Counted from the first letter of the stretch, positions 25,056-34,465 are shown. The stretch: 64,000 bases of DNA from Bacteroidota bacterium (GCA_025354385.1 JANXMZ010000002.1:1-64000); one strand, 5' to 3'. Notes: generated by a model not told the origin, from the sequence alone. Made by a program: numbers and translations.

Positions 25056-25763
25056 TTATGCTAAATTACTGTATACATTTTGTACGTCTTCATCTTCTTC
25101 AAGTCTTTCTATCAAAGACTCTACTTGTAATTTTTCCTCTTCGGAAACCGTTACTAAACTAGTGGGAATTCTTTGCAATTCGGCACTTACAATTACAATT
25201 CCTTTCTCCTCTAAAGACTTATACATTTTTCCGAAATTTTCGAATGAACTGGTAATTACCATCTCATTTTCTTCTATTTCTATTTCCTCCAAGCCAGCAT
25301 CAATCAATTCAAATTCTAACTCTTCGGTGTTCACATTGTCTGTTTTAATCACAAAAATACTTTTTCTAACAAAGGCATAATCTAAACTACCGCTTTTCCC
25401 CAATTCTCCGCCACCTCTGTTCAAATGCATGCGAATATTAGCAACGGTTCTGGTTGGATTATCAGTGGCTGTCTCAATAAATAAACCAACTCCCTTCATG
25501 CACATGGCTTCGTAATTTACTTCTTCGTAGTTACTGGAGTCTTTACCTGCAGAACGCTTGATAGCAGCTTCAATCCTATCTTTAGGCATATTGGCACTTT
25601 TAGCATTGGCAATCACAACTCTCAATTTGGCATTAGAATCTGGGTCGGGGCCACCGCCTTTTATGGCAATGGCAATCTCCTTACCATATTTTGTAAAGGC
25701 TTTCGACATCCGATCGAAACGGGCAAACATGGTATGCTTACGTTTTTCAAATACTCTTCCCAT
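25056..25763 (-). CDS. YebC/PmpR (TACO1) family protein
   Basis: 235 residues. The start MGRVFEKRKHTMFARFDRMSKAFTKYGKEIAIAIKGGG is typical of the family, followed by NAKSANMPKDRIEAAIKRSAGKD, FIETATDNPTRTVANIRMHLNRGGGELG and the acidic C-terminal part. Family members were called transcriptional regulators; several YebC/TACO1 proteins have since been linked to translation, notably of proline-rich stretches. First gene of the yebC-uspA-ribE cluster, with a -7 box about 24 bases upstream. Confidence 0.93.
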   Translation of the reverse strand: MGRVFEKRKHTMFARFDRMSKAFTKYGKEIAIAIKGGGPDPDSNAKLRVVIANAKSANMPKDRIEAAIKRSAGKDSSNYEEVNYEAMCMKGVGLFIETATDNPTRTVANIRMHLNRGGGELGKSGSLDYAFVRKSIFVIKTDNVNTEELEFELIDAGLEEIEIEENEMVITSSFENFGKMYKSLEEKGIVIVSAELQRIPTSLVTVSEEEKLQVESLIERLEEDEDVQNVYSNLA

Positions 25764-25786
25764 AATTATCTACTAATTTTCGGGTG

Positions 25787-25794
25787 CAAAAGTA
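25787..25794 (-). promoter_or_regulatory. -7 box TACTTTTG upstream of yebC
   Basis: The minus strand reads TACTTTTG followed by CA, a match to TAnnTTTG 23 bases before the yebC ATG at 25763. The upstream -33 region has no convincing TTTG. Confidence 0.42.
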
Positions 25795-25889
25795 CTAACA
25801 AAATTTTGAAATAGGAATCGCTAAACGATGAAATGTTCGATATGTTCAATGGTTAGAAGATTGATTGTGAGTTAAAGTGTTCAATCACC

Positions 25890-26453
25890 TTAGTACACCA
25901 ATGCAGATTTCCAAGTTTGAGTTGCTTTATCGTATTTTACATTTTTATCAGGAAACATCACCCAATTCTCTTTTACTTCAGGTAAATATGCATTAATATT
26001 GCCGTTTTCTATTATTGTCCTGAACAAAATCGATGATTTTTCTTTGAGTTCCGGCATCTTCATTTTCCAAGTCCAGAATAATTCTTCATAGCTTGCAGAA
26101 TCAATTGCACCAGTGGAATTTCTTTTAAATCTCCCACAAACCGAAGCGAATTTATCGCGATGGATACTAGGTTCTAAACGACTTACCATAAAATAGGAAT
26201 ATCCGTTGGGTGATTCAAAATAATGCATCCATTGGTATTGTCTTTCTACTTTGTGCACCAGCATATAATGTTTGTTTTTAGGCAGAAATCTTTGATTGGC
26301 AGGGATGCTATCGTGTAATTTAGAAAAATGAGGTAAAATGGTATCCAAAATACCATCGTAATTAACGTTATATTTACTCAGAGAATAATCAGGCTTAGAA
26401 TTGCATGCATAAAAAACAGTGCTTAAAATGAGTGCAATAAATAATTTATTCAT
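25890..26453 (-). CDS. Hypothetical lipoprotein
   Basis: 187 residues. Signal peptide with lipobox FYACNSKP (Cys at about 17). The mature part contains KHYMLVHKVERQYQWMHYFESPNGYSYFMVSRLEPS and YEELFWTWKMKMPELKEKSSILFRTIIENGN, rich in aromatic residues, with no family I recognise. I compared it mentally with gliding lipoprotein GldD because of size and lipobox, but the conserved segments do not match. It stands alone between yebC and the BNR protein gene. Confidence 0.6.
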   Translation of the reverse strand: MNKLFIALILSTVFYACNSKPDYSLSKYNVNYDGILDTILPHFSKLHDSIPANQRFLPKNKHYMLVHKVERQYQWMHYFESPNGYSYFMVSRLEPSIHRDKFASVCGRFKRNSTGAIDSASYEELFWTWKMKMPELKEKSSILFRTIIENGNINAYLPEVKENWVMFPDKNVKYDKATQTWKSALVY

Positions 26454-26546
26454 ATCTTTAAAATTAATGCAAAATTAACCTTGCAGATTGGACTTTATAT
26501 TGATTCAGCATTTTTTAATTGTTAAATAATGATTAACAACCATTTT

Positions 26547-28643
26547 TCAATTTAACCAAATGCGCCATAAACCTCTTCCGAATGTAGAAACATAAAGCAT
26601 TCTTTGGTCTTCAAAATATTTTATTTCTGAGACAATGGTGGTAGGAAATCCTTCTCCTAATTTTTGCCAATTTTCATTGCGAGTCTTTACAAAAATTCCA
26701 TTGGCGTTGCCGCACACCCAAGTATTTCCAACTGGCTCAATAGTATAAACAGGGTAATTGCCCAGACCAGTGCTCATATTTTCAAAAGTATTGCCCCCAT
26801 CTTTACTAACATATACTTTGTTTAATTCCTCAGATTGGGCATTATCAAAACCGTTTAAGGTAATGGCAATATCCCCCGCATCATTGACATCTATGTCTGT
26901 TATCGCCCGCCATTTTAATATAGGTAAAGCTTCTGTTTTGTCTATCCAAGTGGCCCCGCCATCATTGGTATAGTATAGTTTTTTGAGCAAGGGGGCACCC
27001 CAAGTGGCATCTAATTTAGATAACCATATTTCATCATTGTTTTCCTTGTTAACCCAAAATGCTCCAATAGGCCTTTCTGTTGTTAAAGTACTTGTTAGTA
27101 TTTCAAAATTTTTACCCTCATTTTGTTTGTACAAATGGTGATTCGCAATAAATAGATTTTTAAAATTTTCAGAATAATACATTCTAAAATCAAAGAAATT
27201 GATTTCATCTCCTGCGTGATTATAATCAAAACTTTCTCCATGATCTTTGGTAACATAGCACATTTTAGCATAACCACAAGCAAAAGCATTGCTATCTCCC
27301 ATGGCCACTACTCGGCCGCCATCGCCATATAAATCGCAACCTAGCCATTTCCTTTTATTGAATACAAAAATTCCTTTGTCTTGAGTACCCGCCATCATTT
27401 CATTGACCTTATTTTTATCAAACCCGAATACTAAAGCGGCATTCAAATTGGAGGATTGATTGGTAATACTTCGCCATGTATTGCCTTTATCAAGAGAAAT
27501 ATCTGCACCACCATCTGTTGTCATGTATATGACTCCGTTTAATTTCAATGTCAAGCTATTCACATCATCGTGGGCTTGATTTGATACACCTGCATCGGGC
27601 CTGCTAATTTGTGTAAAGGATGCACCATCGTTTACAGATTTAAATAATCGCGTAGTGCCAATGTATAAAATCTCTGAAGTTCCAATAAGTTCACTGCTCA
27701 AACACATGTGGTATAAATTGGCTGTATATTGTGATTTGCTTTGAAGCTTAATATCTTTCAAATGGGTATCAACTGTTAATAAATAACTGCTATTATGACT
27801 CACTGCAATCCATAATTTCTGTTTGTCTTTTTTAGAAAATTGCACTTCGTACCTAGCGTATGGTCCGGGTGCGGAACCATAGGCAGTGCATAAACGCGCT
27901 GTTTCATCTAACCAATTTAATCCACCATCATAAGTAACCAACAACACATTTCCTGTTACGATAATATTTTCATCATCTTCTGGATTGACCTTAATGGATT
28001 TTAAATTCTCTACAGTGGTAAATACTTTCAACCATGTTTTAGCACCATCATTTGATACATATATATCATGATTGGTAATACTGATTAATTTTTGTTCACC
28101 CTTTTTATCTACAATAGCAATGGCCCTTTGTTGTGTGTAATTGTATTCAGAAGGATTGTATTGCAAACTGTTTCGCTGCCATGTTTCACCATTGTCAAAA
28201 CTTTCTATCAATCCATAGCCATATTGCCTTTCGGCTCCCAAATCTGTGGCACAACAAGCAATGATATGTTTTTCATTTTTTCTAAAACGAATCATATCAA
28301 AAATCCCAGTTGCAAATTCAAAATTCAGTTTTTGCTGCCAAGTTTTACCACCATCGGTCGTTTTAAATAAACCCGAACTGGCATGTCCTAAAAATATTTC
28401 ATTTTCATTTTCAGAATTAAGCAGAATAGATTCAAATCTTCCTGAACCGGCGGCTGACCATTGTCCATTTGCAGTTATTGGATTAGGAGCGCCAAAAGGA
28501 CCAATGGCTTGCCAAAGATTGGGTTCTATTTTTGCAAAAAAAGCATCTTCATTGGAAGATGCTTTTATAACTTTTTTATTTACTTTACATGCCAAAGGCA
28601 ATAAAATAAACAAAACTGAATATAGTAGTTTATGGGTTCTCAT
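26547..28643 (-). CDS. BNR/Asp-box repeat beta-propeller lipoprotein (sortilin/VPS10-like)
   Basis: About 698 residues. Signal peptide with lipobox LLPLACKVNKK (Cys about 19). Repeated Asp-box motifs S-x-D-x-G-x-T-W are visible many times: TTDGGKTWQQK, SFDNGETWQRN, SNDGAKTWLK, TYDGGLNWLD, LDKGNTWRS, TNDGGATWID, SKDGGNTFEN. Such sequences form beta-propellers as in sialidases, sortilins and YCF48-like proteins; sialidase catalytic residues are not evident. Probable outer-membrane or surface lipoprotein of unknown ligand. The longest frame begins with TTG at 28646; the ATG at 28643 is preferred. Twelve bases downstream of the hydroxyacyl-CoA dehydrogenase gene, perhaps co-transcribed. Confidence 0.8.
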   Translation of the reverse strand: MRTHKLLYSVLFILLPLACKVNKKVIKASSNEDAFFAKIEPNLWQAIGPFGAPNPITANGQWSAAGSGRFESILLNSENENEIFLGHASSGLFKTTDGGKTWQQKLNFEFATGIFDMIRFRKNEKHIIACCATDLGAERQYGYGLIESFDNGETWQRNSLQYNPSEYNYTQQRAIAIVDKKGEQKLISITNHDIYVSNDGAKTWLKVFTTVENLKSIKVNPEDDENIIVTGNVLLVTYDGGLNWLDETARLCTAYGSAPGPYARYEVQFSKKDKQKLWIAVSHNSSYLLTVDTHLKDIKLQSKSQYTANLYHMCLSSELIGTSEILYIGTTRLFKSVNDGASFTQISRPDAGVSNQAHDDVNSLTLKLNGVIYMTTDGGADISLDKGNTWRSITNQSSNLNAALVFGFDKNKVNEMMAGTQDKGIFVFNKRKWLGCDLYGDGGRVVAMGDSNAFACGYAKMCYVTKDHGESFDYNHAGDEINFFDFRMYYSENFKNLFIANHHLYKQNEGKNFEILTSTLTTERPIGAFWVNKENNDEIWLSKLDATWGAPLLKKLYYTNDGGATWIDKTEALPILKWRAITDIDVNDAGDIAITLNGFDNAQSEELNKVYVSKDGGNTFENMSTGLGNYPVYTIEPVGNTWVCGNANGIFVKTRNENWQKLGEGFPTTIVSEIKYFEDQRMLYVSTFGRGLWRIWLN

Positions 28644-28655
28644 CAACCCTATTAT

Positions 28656-29543
28656 TTATTTAAAATTAGAGGCTACTACCAACTCCTTACCTCCACTGCT
28701 GTAATCGTAAAACCCTTTGCCAGATTTTGAACCAAGATCACCAGCTGTAACCATGTTTACTAATAAAGGACATGGTGCGTATTTAGTGTTTCCTAAACCA
28801 TCGTACAAAACATTTAAAATGGCCAAGCAAACATCTAAACCAATAAAATCTGCCAATTGCAGTGGCCCCATTGGATGTGCCATTCCTAATTTCATAACTG
28901 TATCAATTTCTTCAACACCTGCAACACCTTCGTGCAGGGTAATGATTGCTTCGTTAATCATGGGCATTAAAATTCTATTGGCAACAAAACCCGGATAATC
29001 ATTTACCAAAGTTGGAATTTTACCAATGGCTTTACTAAGGGCCATAATGGTTTCTGTAGTTACTTTACTCGTTTTATAGCCATTAATAATTTCTACCAAT
29101 TTCATAACTGGTACAGGATTCATAAAATGCATGCCAATTACTTTATCTGGTCGTGAGGTAACCCCAGCAATTTTGGTAATACTGATAGAAGATGTATTAG
29201 AGGCCAGAATACAATGTGATGGGGCCGAAGCGTCTATGTCTTTAAATAATTGCAATTTAATACTTGCGTTTTCTGTTGCTGCTTCTACCACTAGGTCGGC
29301 ATTCATTACACCATTTTTTAATTCAGTAGTAGTAGTAATATTAGCAAGGGTTGACAATTTTTGTTCTTCGGTAATCAATTGTTTACTCACTTGTCTGTCC
29401 AAATTAGAGCCAATTTTTGCAACGGCTTTTTGCAATGCCACATCGTTGATGTCAATTAAATTAACCATGTATCCATTCATGGCAAATACATGTGCAATGC
29501 CATTTCCCATTGTACCGCAGCCTATAACAGAAATATTTTTCAT
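28656..29543 (-). CDS. 3-hydroxybutyryl-CoA (3-hydroxyacyl-CoA) dehydrogenase
   Basis: 295 residues. ISVIGCGTMGNGIAHVFAMNGY gives the NAD-binding GxGxxG (8-13) and the family-typical MG.GIA; ASNTSSISITKIA and GMHFMNPVPVMKLVEII contain the catalytic Ser and His; the C-terminal helical domain has NRILMPMINEAI and MGPLQLADFIGLDVCL. It oxidises 3-hydroxyacyl-CoA to 3-ketoacyl-CoA with NAD, in butyrate-type or fatty acid metabolism. No other beta-oxidation gene is nearby. A -7 box lies 18-25 bases upstream. Confidence 0.92.
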   Translation of the reverse strand: MKNISVIGCGTMGNGIAHVFAMNGYMVNLIDINDVALQKAVAKIGSNLDRQVSKQLITEEQKLSTLANITTTTELKNGVMNADLVVEAATENASIKLQLFKDIDASAPSHCILASNTSSISITKIAGVTSRPDKVIGMHFMNPVPVMKLVEIINGYKTSKVTTETIMALSKAIGKIPTLVNDYPGFVANRILMPMINEAIITLHEGVAGVEEIDTVMKLGMAHPMGPLQLADFIGLDVCLAILNVLYDGLGNTKYAPCPLLVNMVTAGDLGSKSGKGFYDYSSGGKELVVASNFK

Positions 29544-29560
29544 TTTATAAAATTATGGTG

Positions 29561-29568
29561 CAAAAATA
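29561..29568 (-). promoter_or_regulatory. -7 box TATTTTTG upstream of the hydroxyacyl-CoA dehydrogenase
   Basis: The minus strand reads TATTTTTG followed by CA, matching TAnnTTTG, 17 bases before the ATG at 29543. A TTTG (29584-29587) lies 15 bases further upstream and may serve as -33 element at a somewhat short spacing. Confidence 0.42.
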
Positions 29569-29644
29569 GACAAATACTTAAGTCAAAAAATAAAATTTTT
29601 AGAATTGATACTAATCACATGGATTGCTTCATAAATCAAAATAC

Positions 29645-30937
29645 CTAAGGATTTAATCCTTTTTTATAAACTTCCAAGCAACGGTTTCTTGCAAAAGTAT
29701 GCTCTACAATGGGTTTTGGATAATTTGGTGTTCCATATTCTGGCACCCATTTTTTAATGTAAATTTCCTGAGGATCAAATTTTTCAGTTTGCAAGTAGGG
29801 ATTGAATACACGAAAATAAGGTGCTGCATCTACTCCACTGCCCGCGGCCCATTGCCACCCTCCATTATTGCTAGCCAAATCAAAGTCGAGTAGTTTGGCA
29901 GCAAAATAAGATTCGCCCCACCGCCAATCAATTAATAAATGTTTTGTTAGGAAACTTGCTACAATCATTCGCACCCTATTGTGCATAAGACCCGTGGTAT
30001 TAAGTTCTCTCATACCCGCATCTACTATTGGGTATCCGGTTTCACCTTTGCACCATTTATCAAATTCATGCTCATTATTCCGCCATTCTATTTTATCATA
30101 GGCTGGTTTAAAGGCACCTTTCACAACATGCGGAAAATGAGTTAAAATTTGACTATAAAAGTCGCGCCATATTAACTCATTCAACCATTTTTCACTCAAT
30201 TCATTTCCCTTTCTTGCTTTCTCCCTTATAGAAATTGTACCGAAACGAAAGTGCATACTTAATTTGCTTGTACCCTCAATGGAGGGTATATCCCTGTTAG
30301 CAACATAGTTTTTGATAATACCCTGCTTAGTTTCTTTGGGAGGAAAATTAAATTGAATGGAATGAAAACCAATCTCTTCAAGACTAAGAGCAGGGGTCGC
30401 TTCCACTTGAATAAAATTAATATAATACTTTTGGCAAGGATAAGATTTTAAATAAAAATTAGTCAACTTAGTTTTCCATTTTTTTGAATAAGGCGTATAA
30501 ACAGTGTAAGGTGTTCCATCATCTTTCAAAACTTCATCCGATTCAAATATGACTTGATCTTTATATGTTTTCAATTCAATACCATTGACTTGTAAAAGTT
30601 GAAATATGGCAGAATCTCTTTCAATTGCAGATGGCTCATAATCGCGATTGGCATATACTTTTTCAAGTTTATATTCAACCACCAATTGTTTAAAGATATC
30701 TAATGGATGGCCATAAAATACTTTTAAATCTGAACCATGCAATTGCAATTCTTTTTTTAATGCTGATATGGTTTGATGAATGTATAATACCCGTTTGTCT
30801 GCCTTATCTTCCAAGTTATTCAAAATTGTTGTATCAAAAATAAAAATAGGAAGAAGTGCATTGCTTTCTTTGAGTGCATGATAAAGCCCTGCATTATCAT
30901 CCAATCTTAAATCTCTTCTGAACCAGAATATATTCAT
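29645..30937 (-). CDS. phrB: Deoxyribodipyrimidine photolyase (class I cryptochrome/photolyase family)
   Basis: 430 residues. NIFWFRRDLRLDDNAGLYHAL opens the alpha/beta antenna domain; the FAD domain contains RFGTISIR, LIWRDFYSQILTHFP, KGETGYPIVDAGMRELNTTGLMHNRVRMIVASFLTKHLLIDWRWGESYFAAKLLDFDLASNNGGWQWAAGSGVDAAPYFR(stretch about 290-375), a near-perfect class I CPD photolyase signature including the Asn/Arg contacts with FAD and the Trp used in electron transfer. Uses blue light to split cyclobutane pyrimidine dimers. The ATG overlaps the stop of the upstream epimerase gene by one base, so both share an operon, divergent from a B12-type light regulator. Confidence 0.92.
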   Translation of the reverse strand: MNIFWFRRDLRLDDNAGLYHALKESNALLPIFIFDTTILNNLEDKADKRVLYIHQTISALKKELQLHGSDLKVFYGHPLDIFKQLVVEYKLEKVYANRDYEPSAIERDSAIFQLLQVNGIELKTYKDQVIFESDEVLKDDGTPYTVYTPYSKKWKTKLTNFYLKSYPCQKYYINFIQVEATPALSLEEIGFHSIQFNFPPKETKQGIIKNYVANRDIPSIEGTSKLSMHFRFGTISIREKARKGNELSEKWLNELIWRDFYSQILTHFPHVVKGAFKPAYDKIEWRNNEHEFDKWCKGETGYPIVDAGMRELNTTGLMHNRVRMIVASFLTKHLLIDWRWGESYFAAKLLDFDLASNNGGWQWAAGSGVDAAPYFRVFNPYLQTEKFDPQEIYIKKWVPEYGTPNYPKPIVEHTFARNRCLEVYKKGLNP

Positions 30938-31836
30938 TAATTCAATAGGTTTTGAATGGCTTTTTCTGAAGTTTCATATTTAAATTGAAACCCTGATTGT
31001 ATTATTTTTAAATTACTTACATTTTGCGATGTAAGTAATAAGGTATAGCGCTCACCGAACAATAATTTTAAAGCAAACACAGGAATGTTTGGCAAGAATA
31101 ATGGTCGATGCAATATTTTGGCAATTTGTTTAGTTATAATTCCTAAAGTATTGGGGTGGCTCGCTGTGGCATTAAAAGTACCAGAAATTTTATTTTCGAG
31201 TAAATGGATGAGCATATTGCTCCAATCGTCTACATGAATCCAACTAATAAATTGTTTGCCATCTCCCGGTACAGCTCCTGCAAAATATTTAATAGGCATG
31301 GCCAATTGTTTTAAAAAGCCTCCTTTATTGGAGAGAACAATACCAGTTCTGATAATAGTAATTGTATTTGTAATGGATGAGAACTTATGCATCTCTGCCT
31401 CCCAATCAACCACTAAATCGGCAATAAAACCTTCCCCTTTTGTAGAGTCTTCATTCAATATATCTGAACAAATATTTGGATATATCCCTGTGGCAGAACC
31501 TCCAATAAATTGCTGTAGTGGTTGCTTTTCTTTTTGAAAAGTTTCCAACAATATGCGTGTGCTCAGAATGCGACTATCAATTAATTCTCTTTTTCTGTTT
31601 TTGCTAAAAGGCTTGTCAAATATGCCTGCTCCACTTAAATTGATACAAATATCTACCTCTTTCACAGCATCCCCAGAACATTCATTTTGAATAGGATTCC
31701 AATAAAAAACAGTGCGATTGTCTGCTATATTTTTTTGGGTTGATAACAAAACTACATTATAATTTTTTTGTTTAAGCTTTGTTATTAGATTTGAACCTAT
31801 TAATCCGGTCCCGCCGGCAATCAAAATTTTTGGCAT
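30937..31836 (-). CDS. TIGR01777-type NAD(P)-binding epimerase (SDR39U1/YfcH-like)
   Basis: About 299 residues. ILIAGGTGLIGSNLITKL carries the GGTGxxG nucleotide motif (8-14), followed by SGAGIFDKPFSKNRKRELIDSRILSTR, GGSATGIYPN and WIHVDDWSNMLIHLLEN, the conserved blocks of this atypical extended SDR. The C-terminal LLFGERYTLLLTSQNVSNLKIIQSGF is also characteristic. Function is unsettled. The longest frame starts at 31851; the ATG at 31836 (MPKILIAGG) fits the family. First gene of the photolyase operon, whose start faces the LitR-type regulator across 39 bases. Confidence 0.85.
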   Translation of the reverse strand: MPKILIAGGTGLIGSNLITKLKQKNYNVVLLSTQKNIADNRTVFYWNPIQNECSGDAVKEVDICINLSGAGIFDKPFSKNRKRELIDSRILSTRILLETFQKEKQPLQQFIGGSATGIYPNICSDILNEDSTKGEGFIADLVVDWEAEMHKFSSITNTITIIRTGIVLSNKGGFLKQLAMPIKYFAGAVPGDGKQFISWIHVDDWSNMLIHLLENKISGTFNATASHPNTLGIITKQIAKILHRPLFLPNIPVFALKLLFGERYTLLLTSQNVSNLKIIQSGFQFKYETSEKAIQNLLN

Positions 31837-31851
31837 ATCAACTAAACACAA

Positions 31852-31871
31852 TTAAAACCTGTAAGTTTTAA
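31852..31871. promoter_or_regulatory. Perfect 7-6-7 inverted repeat between photolyase operon and B12/MerR regulator
   Basis: TTAAAAC (31852-31858), 6-base spacer, GTTTTAA (31865-31871). The 20-base element lies between the divergent starts at 31836 (minus) and 31876 (plus), 5 bases before the regulator's ATG. The symmetry and position fit a dimeric-operator site for the MerR-type protein encoded beside it, repressing itself and the photolyase operon. Binding is inference. Confidence 0.5.
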
Positions 31872-31875
31872 ATTC

Positions 31876-32838
31876 ATGAAAAAAGGTAAAAAGGAATTCA
31901 GAAATAAGTTATTCATTAAGGATATTGAGAATATTTCGGGAATAAAGGCCCACACCATTCGCATATGGGAGCAGCGGTATAAAATTTTTGAACCACACAG
32001 AACCGATACTGGTATTCGTTTTTATGATGAAGAGCAATTGCGTCTAATTTTGAATATCTCAATTCTGAATAACAATGGCTTTAAAATTTCTAAGATTGCT
32101 GAAATGAATTTAGATGAAATTCATAAAAAATGTCAAGAACTATCCGAGACAAAATCTAAATACGATGGTCAAATTCAGTCTCTCGTGAGTACCATGATGA
32201 TGTTTGATGAAAAGGAATTTAATAAGATATTATCCATTAATATTTTAAAAATTGGATTAGAAGATACCATGATGCAAATTGTTTTTCCATTTATGGAACA
32301 AATTGGTTTGTTATGGTTATCAGGCAGTATTCATCCGGCTCATGAACATTTTATTTCCAATCTTATTCGTCAGCGATTGTTTGTAGCCATTGATTCTTTA
32401 ACCACTATTCACTCCAACGATACCCGTAAATTTTTAGTATTTGTGCCTACTGGAGAATCACACGACTTGAGTATATTATTTGCTAATTACGTTTTACGCT
32501 CTCGTGGACATGAGGTTATTTACCTCGGTTCTCAAACACCTTTCGAAGACTTGTACGATGTGTTTGAATTACGCAATCCAGATTTTATATTCAGTATAAT
32601 TACCTCCATTAGTAGCAATGTGAGCATACAGATGTTTATAAATAATATGGGAAAACAATGGAAAGAAACCACCATATTGTTGTCGGGAAATCAAGTCACC
32701 AACAAAAAGGATTTGAAATTGCCACACAACTTTAAAATCTTAAATAACCCTGCAGATTTGCTTATATTTTTAGAAGAATTAAAGCACAATCAAAAGGCCA
32801 GAAACGTGGCAAAATCATACAGTCCTAAATCTGAATAA
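31876..32838 (+). CDS. MerR-type regulator with B12-binding domain (LitR/CarH-like)
   Basis: 320 residues. N-terminal MerR helix-turn-helix: FIKDIENISGIKAHTIRIWEQRYKIFEPHRTDTGIRFYDEEQLRLI (about 12-58). A helical cap domain (about 90-175) has W147 and E157-H158 in LLWLSGSIHPAHEH, spaced like W131 and E141-H142 of CarH. The cobalamin-binding Rossmann part has the lower-ligand motif TGESHDLS (His196) and RSRGHEVIYLGSQTP. In CarH/LitR, adenosylcobalamin holds a DNA-binding tetramer that light breaks. The residue matching CarH His132, which forms the light-state bis-His link, is Leu148 here, so any light response may differ. Divergent from the photolyase operon; followed after 4 bases by the ABC gene. 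Confidence 0.87.
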   Translation: MKKGKKEFRNKLFIKDIENISGIKAHTIRIWEQRYKIFEPHRTDTGIRFYDEEQLRLILNISILNNNGFKISKIAEMNLDEIHKKCQELSETKSKYDGQIQSLVSTMMMFDEKEFNKILSINILKIGLEDTMMQIVFPFMEQIGLLWLSGSIHPAHEHFISNLIRQRLFVAIDSLTTIHSNDTRKFLVFVPTGESHDLSILFANYVLRSRGHEVIYLGSQTPFEDLYDVFELRNPDFIFSIITSISSNVSIQMFINNMGKQWKETTILLSGNQVTNKKDLKLPHNFKILNNPADLLIFLEELKHNQKARNVAKSYSPKSE

Positions 32839-32842
32839 CAAA

Positions 32843-34435
32843 ATGTCGCTTCTTGAAATAAAGCATTTGAAGATTAAAGCCAATGCCCATGAATTGGTTA
32901 AAGATGTTTCCTTCAATATAGCGAAGGGTGAAATATTGTCTTTGGTAGGCGAATCTGGTTCCGGTAAATCGTTGACCTGTCTTTCAATTCTTAATTTGTT
33001 ACCTAACACCTTGCGTGCAGATGGCAAAATTTATTTTGATTCAGAAAAATCAGGAAAATGTAATTTAATGACTTTAGATTCGAAAGCATTGAGAAATATT
33101 GCACTCAACGAAATTGCTTATATTTTTCAAGAGCCAATGACTGCGTTGAATCCAGTGCAAACTTGTGGGCAACAATTAACGGAAAATATAAAGTTGAGTG
33201 GATACAAGCAACAAATGATCAATGAACGACTTTCAGATTTATTGAACATGGTAGACTTAAAAGAACACCAAAGGGTGATAAAAGCTTACCCTTTTCAACT
33301 TTCGGGTGGGCAAAGACAGCGTGTAATGATAGCCATGGCGTTGGCAGGCAATCCAAGTTTATTAATTGCCGATGAGCCTACTACCGCATTAGATGTTTTG
33401 CTTCAAGAGGAAATTTTGGGTTTGCTGAAGGATATTTGCAAAAAAAACAAGAAGAGCATGTTGTTTGTCTCGCATGATTTAGATGCAGTCAAACAGTTTT
33501 CAGATCGTACTGCAGTGATGTATAAAGGCAATATTTTAGAAATCAATACAACTTCCGAAATTATTCAGAACCCTCAACATGCTTATACCAAGGCCTTGTT
33601 GGCATGCAAACCTTCTGTTGAAAAAAAAGGATTTTATCTCACAACAATTAAAGATGCCGAAGATGTAAATTTCACCCCGAAGCCATTGACCAAGGAAATT
33701 GTGGGTGAAAATTTAGTCATCAAAGTTGACCATTTAAACAAAACTTATAACAATCAATTTAAGGCATTGGATAATATTTCATTTACCATTAAAGAAGGTG
33801 AAAGCGTTGGCTTAATTGGCGAATCTGGTTCTGGCAAGAGTACCCTTTCTAAAATTTTAGTAAATCTTGAAACTAAAAGTGGCGGTGAAATAAAATTTGA
33901 TTTCAAAAATAAAAAAGGTTTAACGTCGAATGTACAGATGGTTTTTCAAGATCCCTTTGCGGCATTGAACCCCAGTTTGAAAGTAAAAACAATGTTAACA
34001 GAGGTCTTCAAAATACACCAACCAAACATTCAGAAAGAAGAGCTGAAATTTGGCATGGTTCAAATGTTGGAGAAGGTAGGTTTGAAAGAAAGCGATTTAG
34101 AAAAATATCCTTCCAATTTTAGTGGTGGTCAACGACAAAGATTGTGTATTGCGCGCGCATTGGCTGTTAAACCTAAATTACTCATTTGCGATGAAGCAAC
34201 TTCTGCACTAGATTTATCCGTTCAAGCACAAATATTAAACCTTTTAAAGGACCTACAAATAAGTGAACAACTAACTGTATTAATGATAACACATAGTATG
34301 GCAGTGGCAGCTTGGTTTTGCAATAGTATTATTGTGTTAAAAAATGGTTCCATTGTGGAGCAAGGCAATGCTAAACAATTATTTGCACATCCGAAAAATG
34401 AGTATACAAAGTTACTCCTCGAAAAATCCGTTTAA
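32843..34435 (+). CDS. Fused dipeptide/oligopeptide ABC transporter ATPase (DppD-DppF/YejF type)
   Basis: 530 residues containing two complete ATPase modules. Module 1 (1-250): Walker A GESGSGKS at 36-43, Q-loop FQEPMTALNP, signature LSGGQRQR, Walker B LLIADEPTTALD, H-loop VSHD. Module 2 (about 295-530): Walker A GESGSGKST, Q-loop VFQDPFAALNP, signature FSGGQRQR, Walker B LLICDEATSALD, THS. The oligopeptide/dipeptide C-terminal tail (HAYTKALLACKPS, NEYTKLLLEKS) follows each. Energises peptide or related import. No permease genes are adjacent; the gene lies between the B12 regulator (4 bases) and a POTRA outer-membrane protein. Confidence 0.9.
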   Translation: MSLLEIKHLKIKANAHELVKDVSFNIAKGEILSLVGESGSGKSLTCLSILNLLPNTLRADGKIYFDSEKSGKCNLMTLDSKALRNIALNEIAYIFQEPMTALNPVQTCGQQLTENIKLSGYKQQMINERLSDLLNMVDLKEHQRVIKAYPFQLSGGQRQRVMIAMALAGNPSLLIADEPTTALDVLLQEEILGLLKDICKKNKKSMLFVSHDLDAVKQFSDRTAVMYKGNILEINTTSEIIQNPQHAYTKALLACKPSVEKKGFYLTTIKDAEDVNFTPKPLTKEIVGENLVIKVDHLNKTYNNQFKALDNISFTIKEGESVGLIGESGSGKSTLSKILVNLETKSGGEIKFDFKNKKGLTSNVQMVFQDPFAALNPSLKVKTMLTEVFKIHQPNIQKEELKFGMVQMLEKVGLKESDLEKYPSNFSGGQRQRLCIARALAVKPKLLICDEATSALDLSVQAQILNLLKDLQISEQLTVLMITHSMAVAAWFCNSIIVLKNGSIVEQGNAKQLFAHPKNEYTKLLLEKSV

Positions 34436-34465
34436 ATATCGAGTACCTTTACCTTGTATTTATGG

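Noticed and set aside
25890..26453. Gliding motility lipoprotein GldD
   Set aside because: Similar size and lipobox, but the conserved GldD segments are not present; kept as hypothetical lipoprotein.
29131..29550. 139-codon plus-strand ORF opposite the hydroxyacyl-CoA dehydrogenase
   Set aside because: Fully antisense to a strongly conserved gene, no homology.
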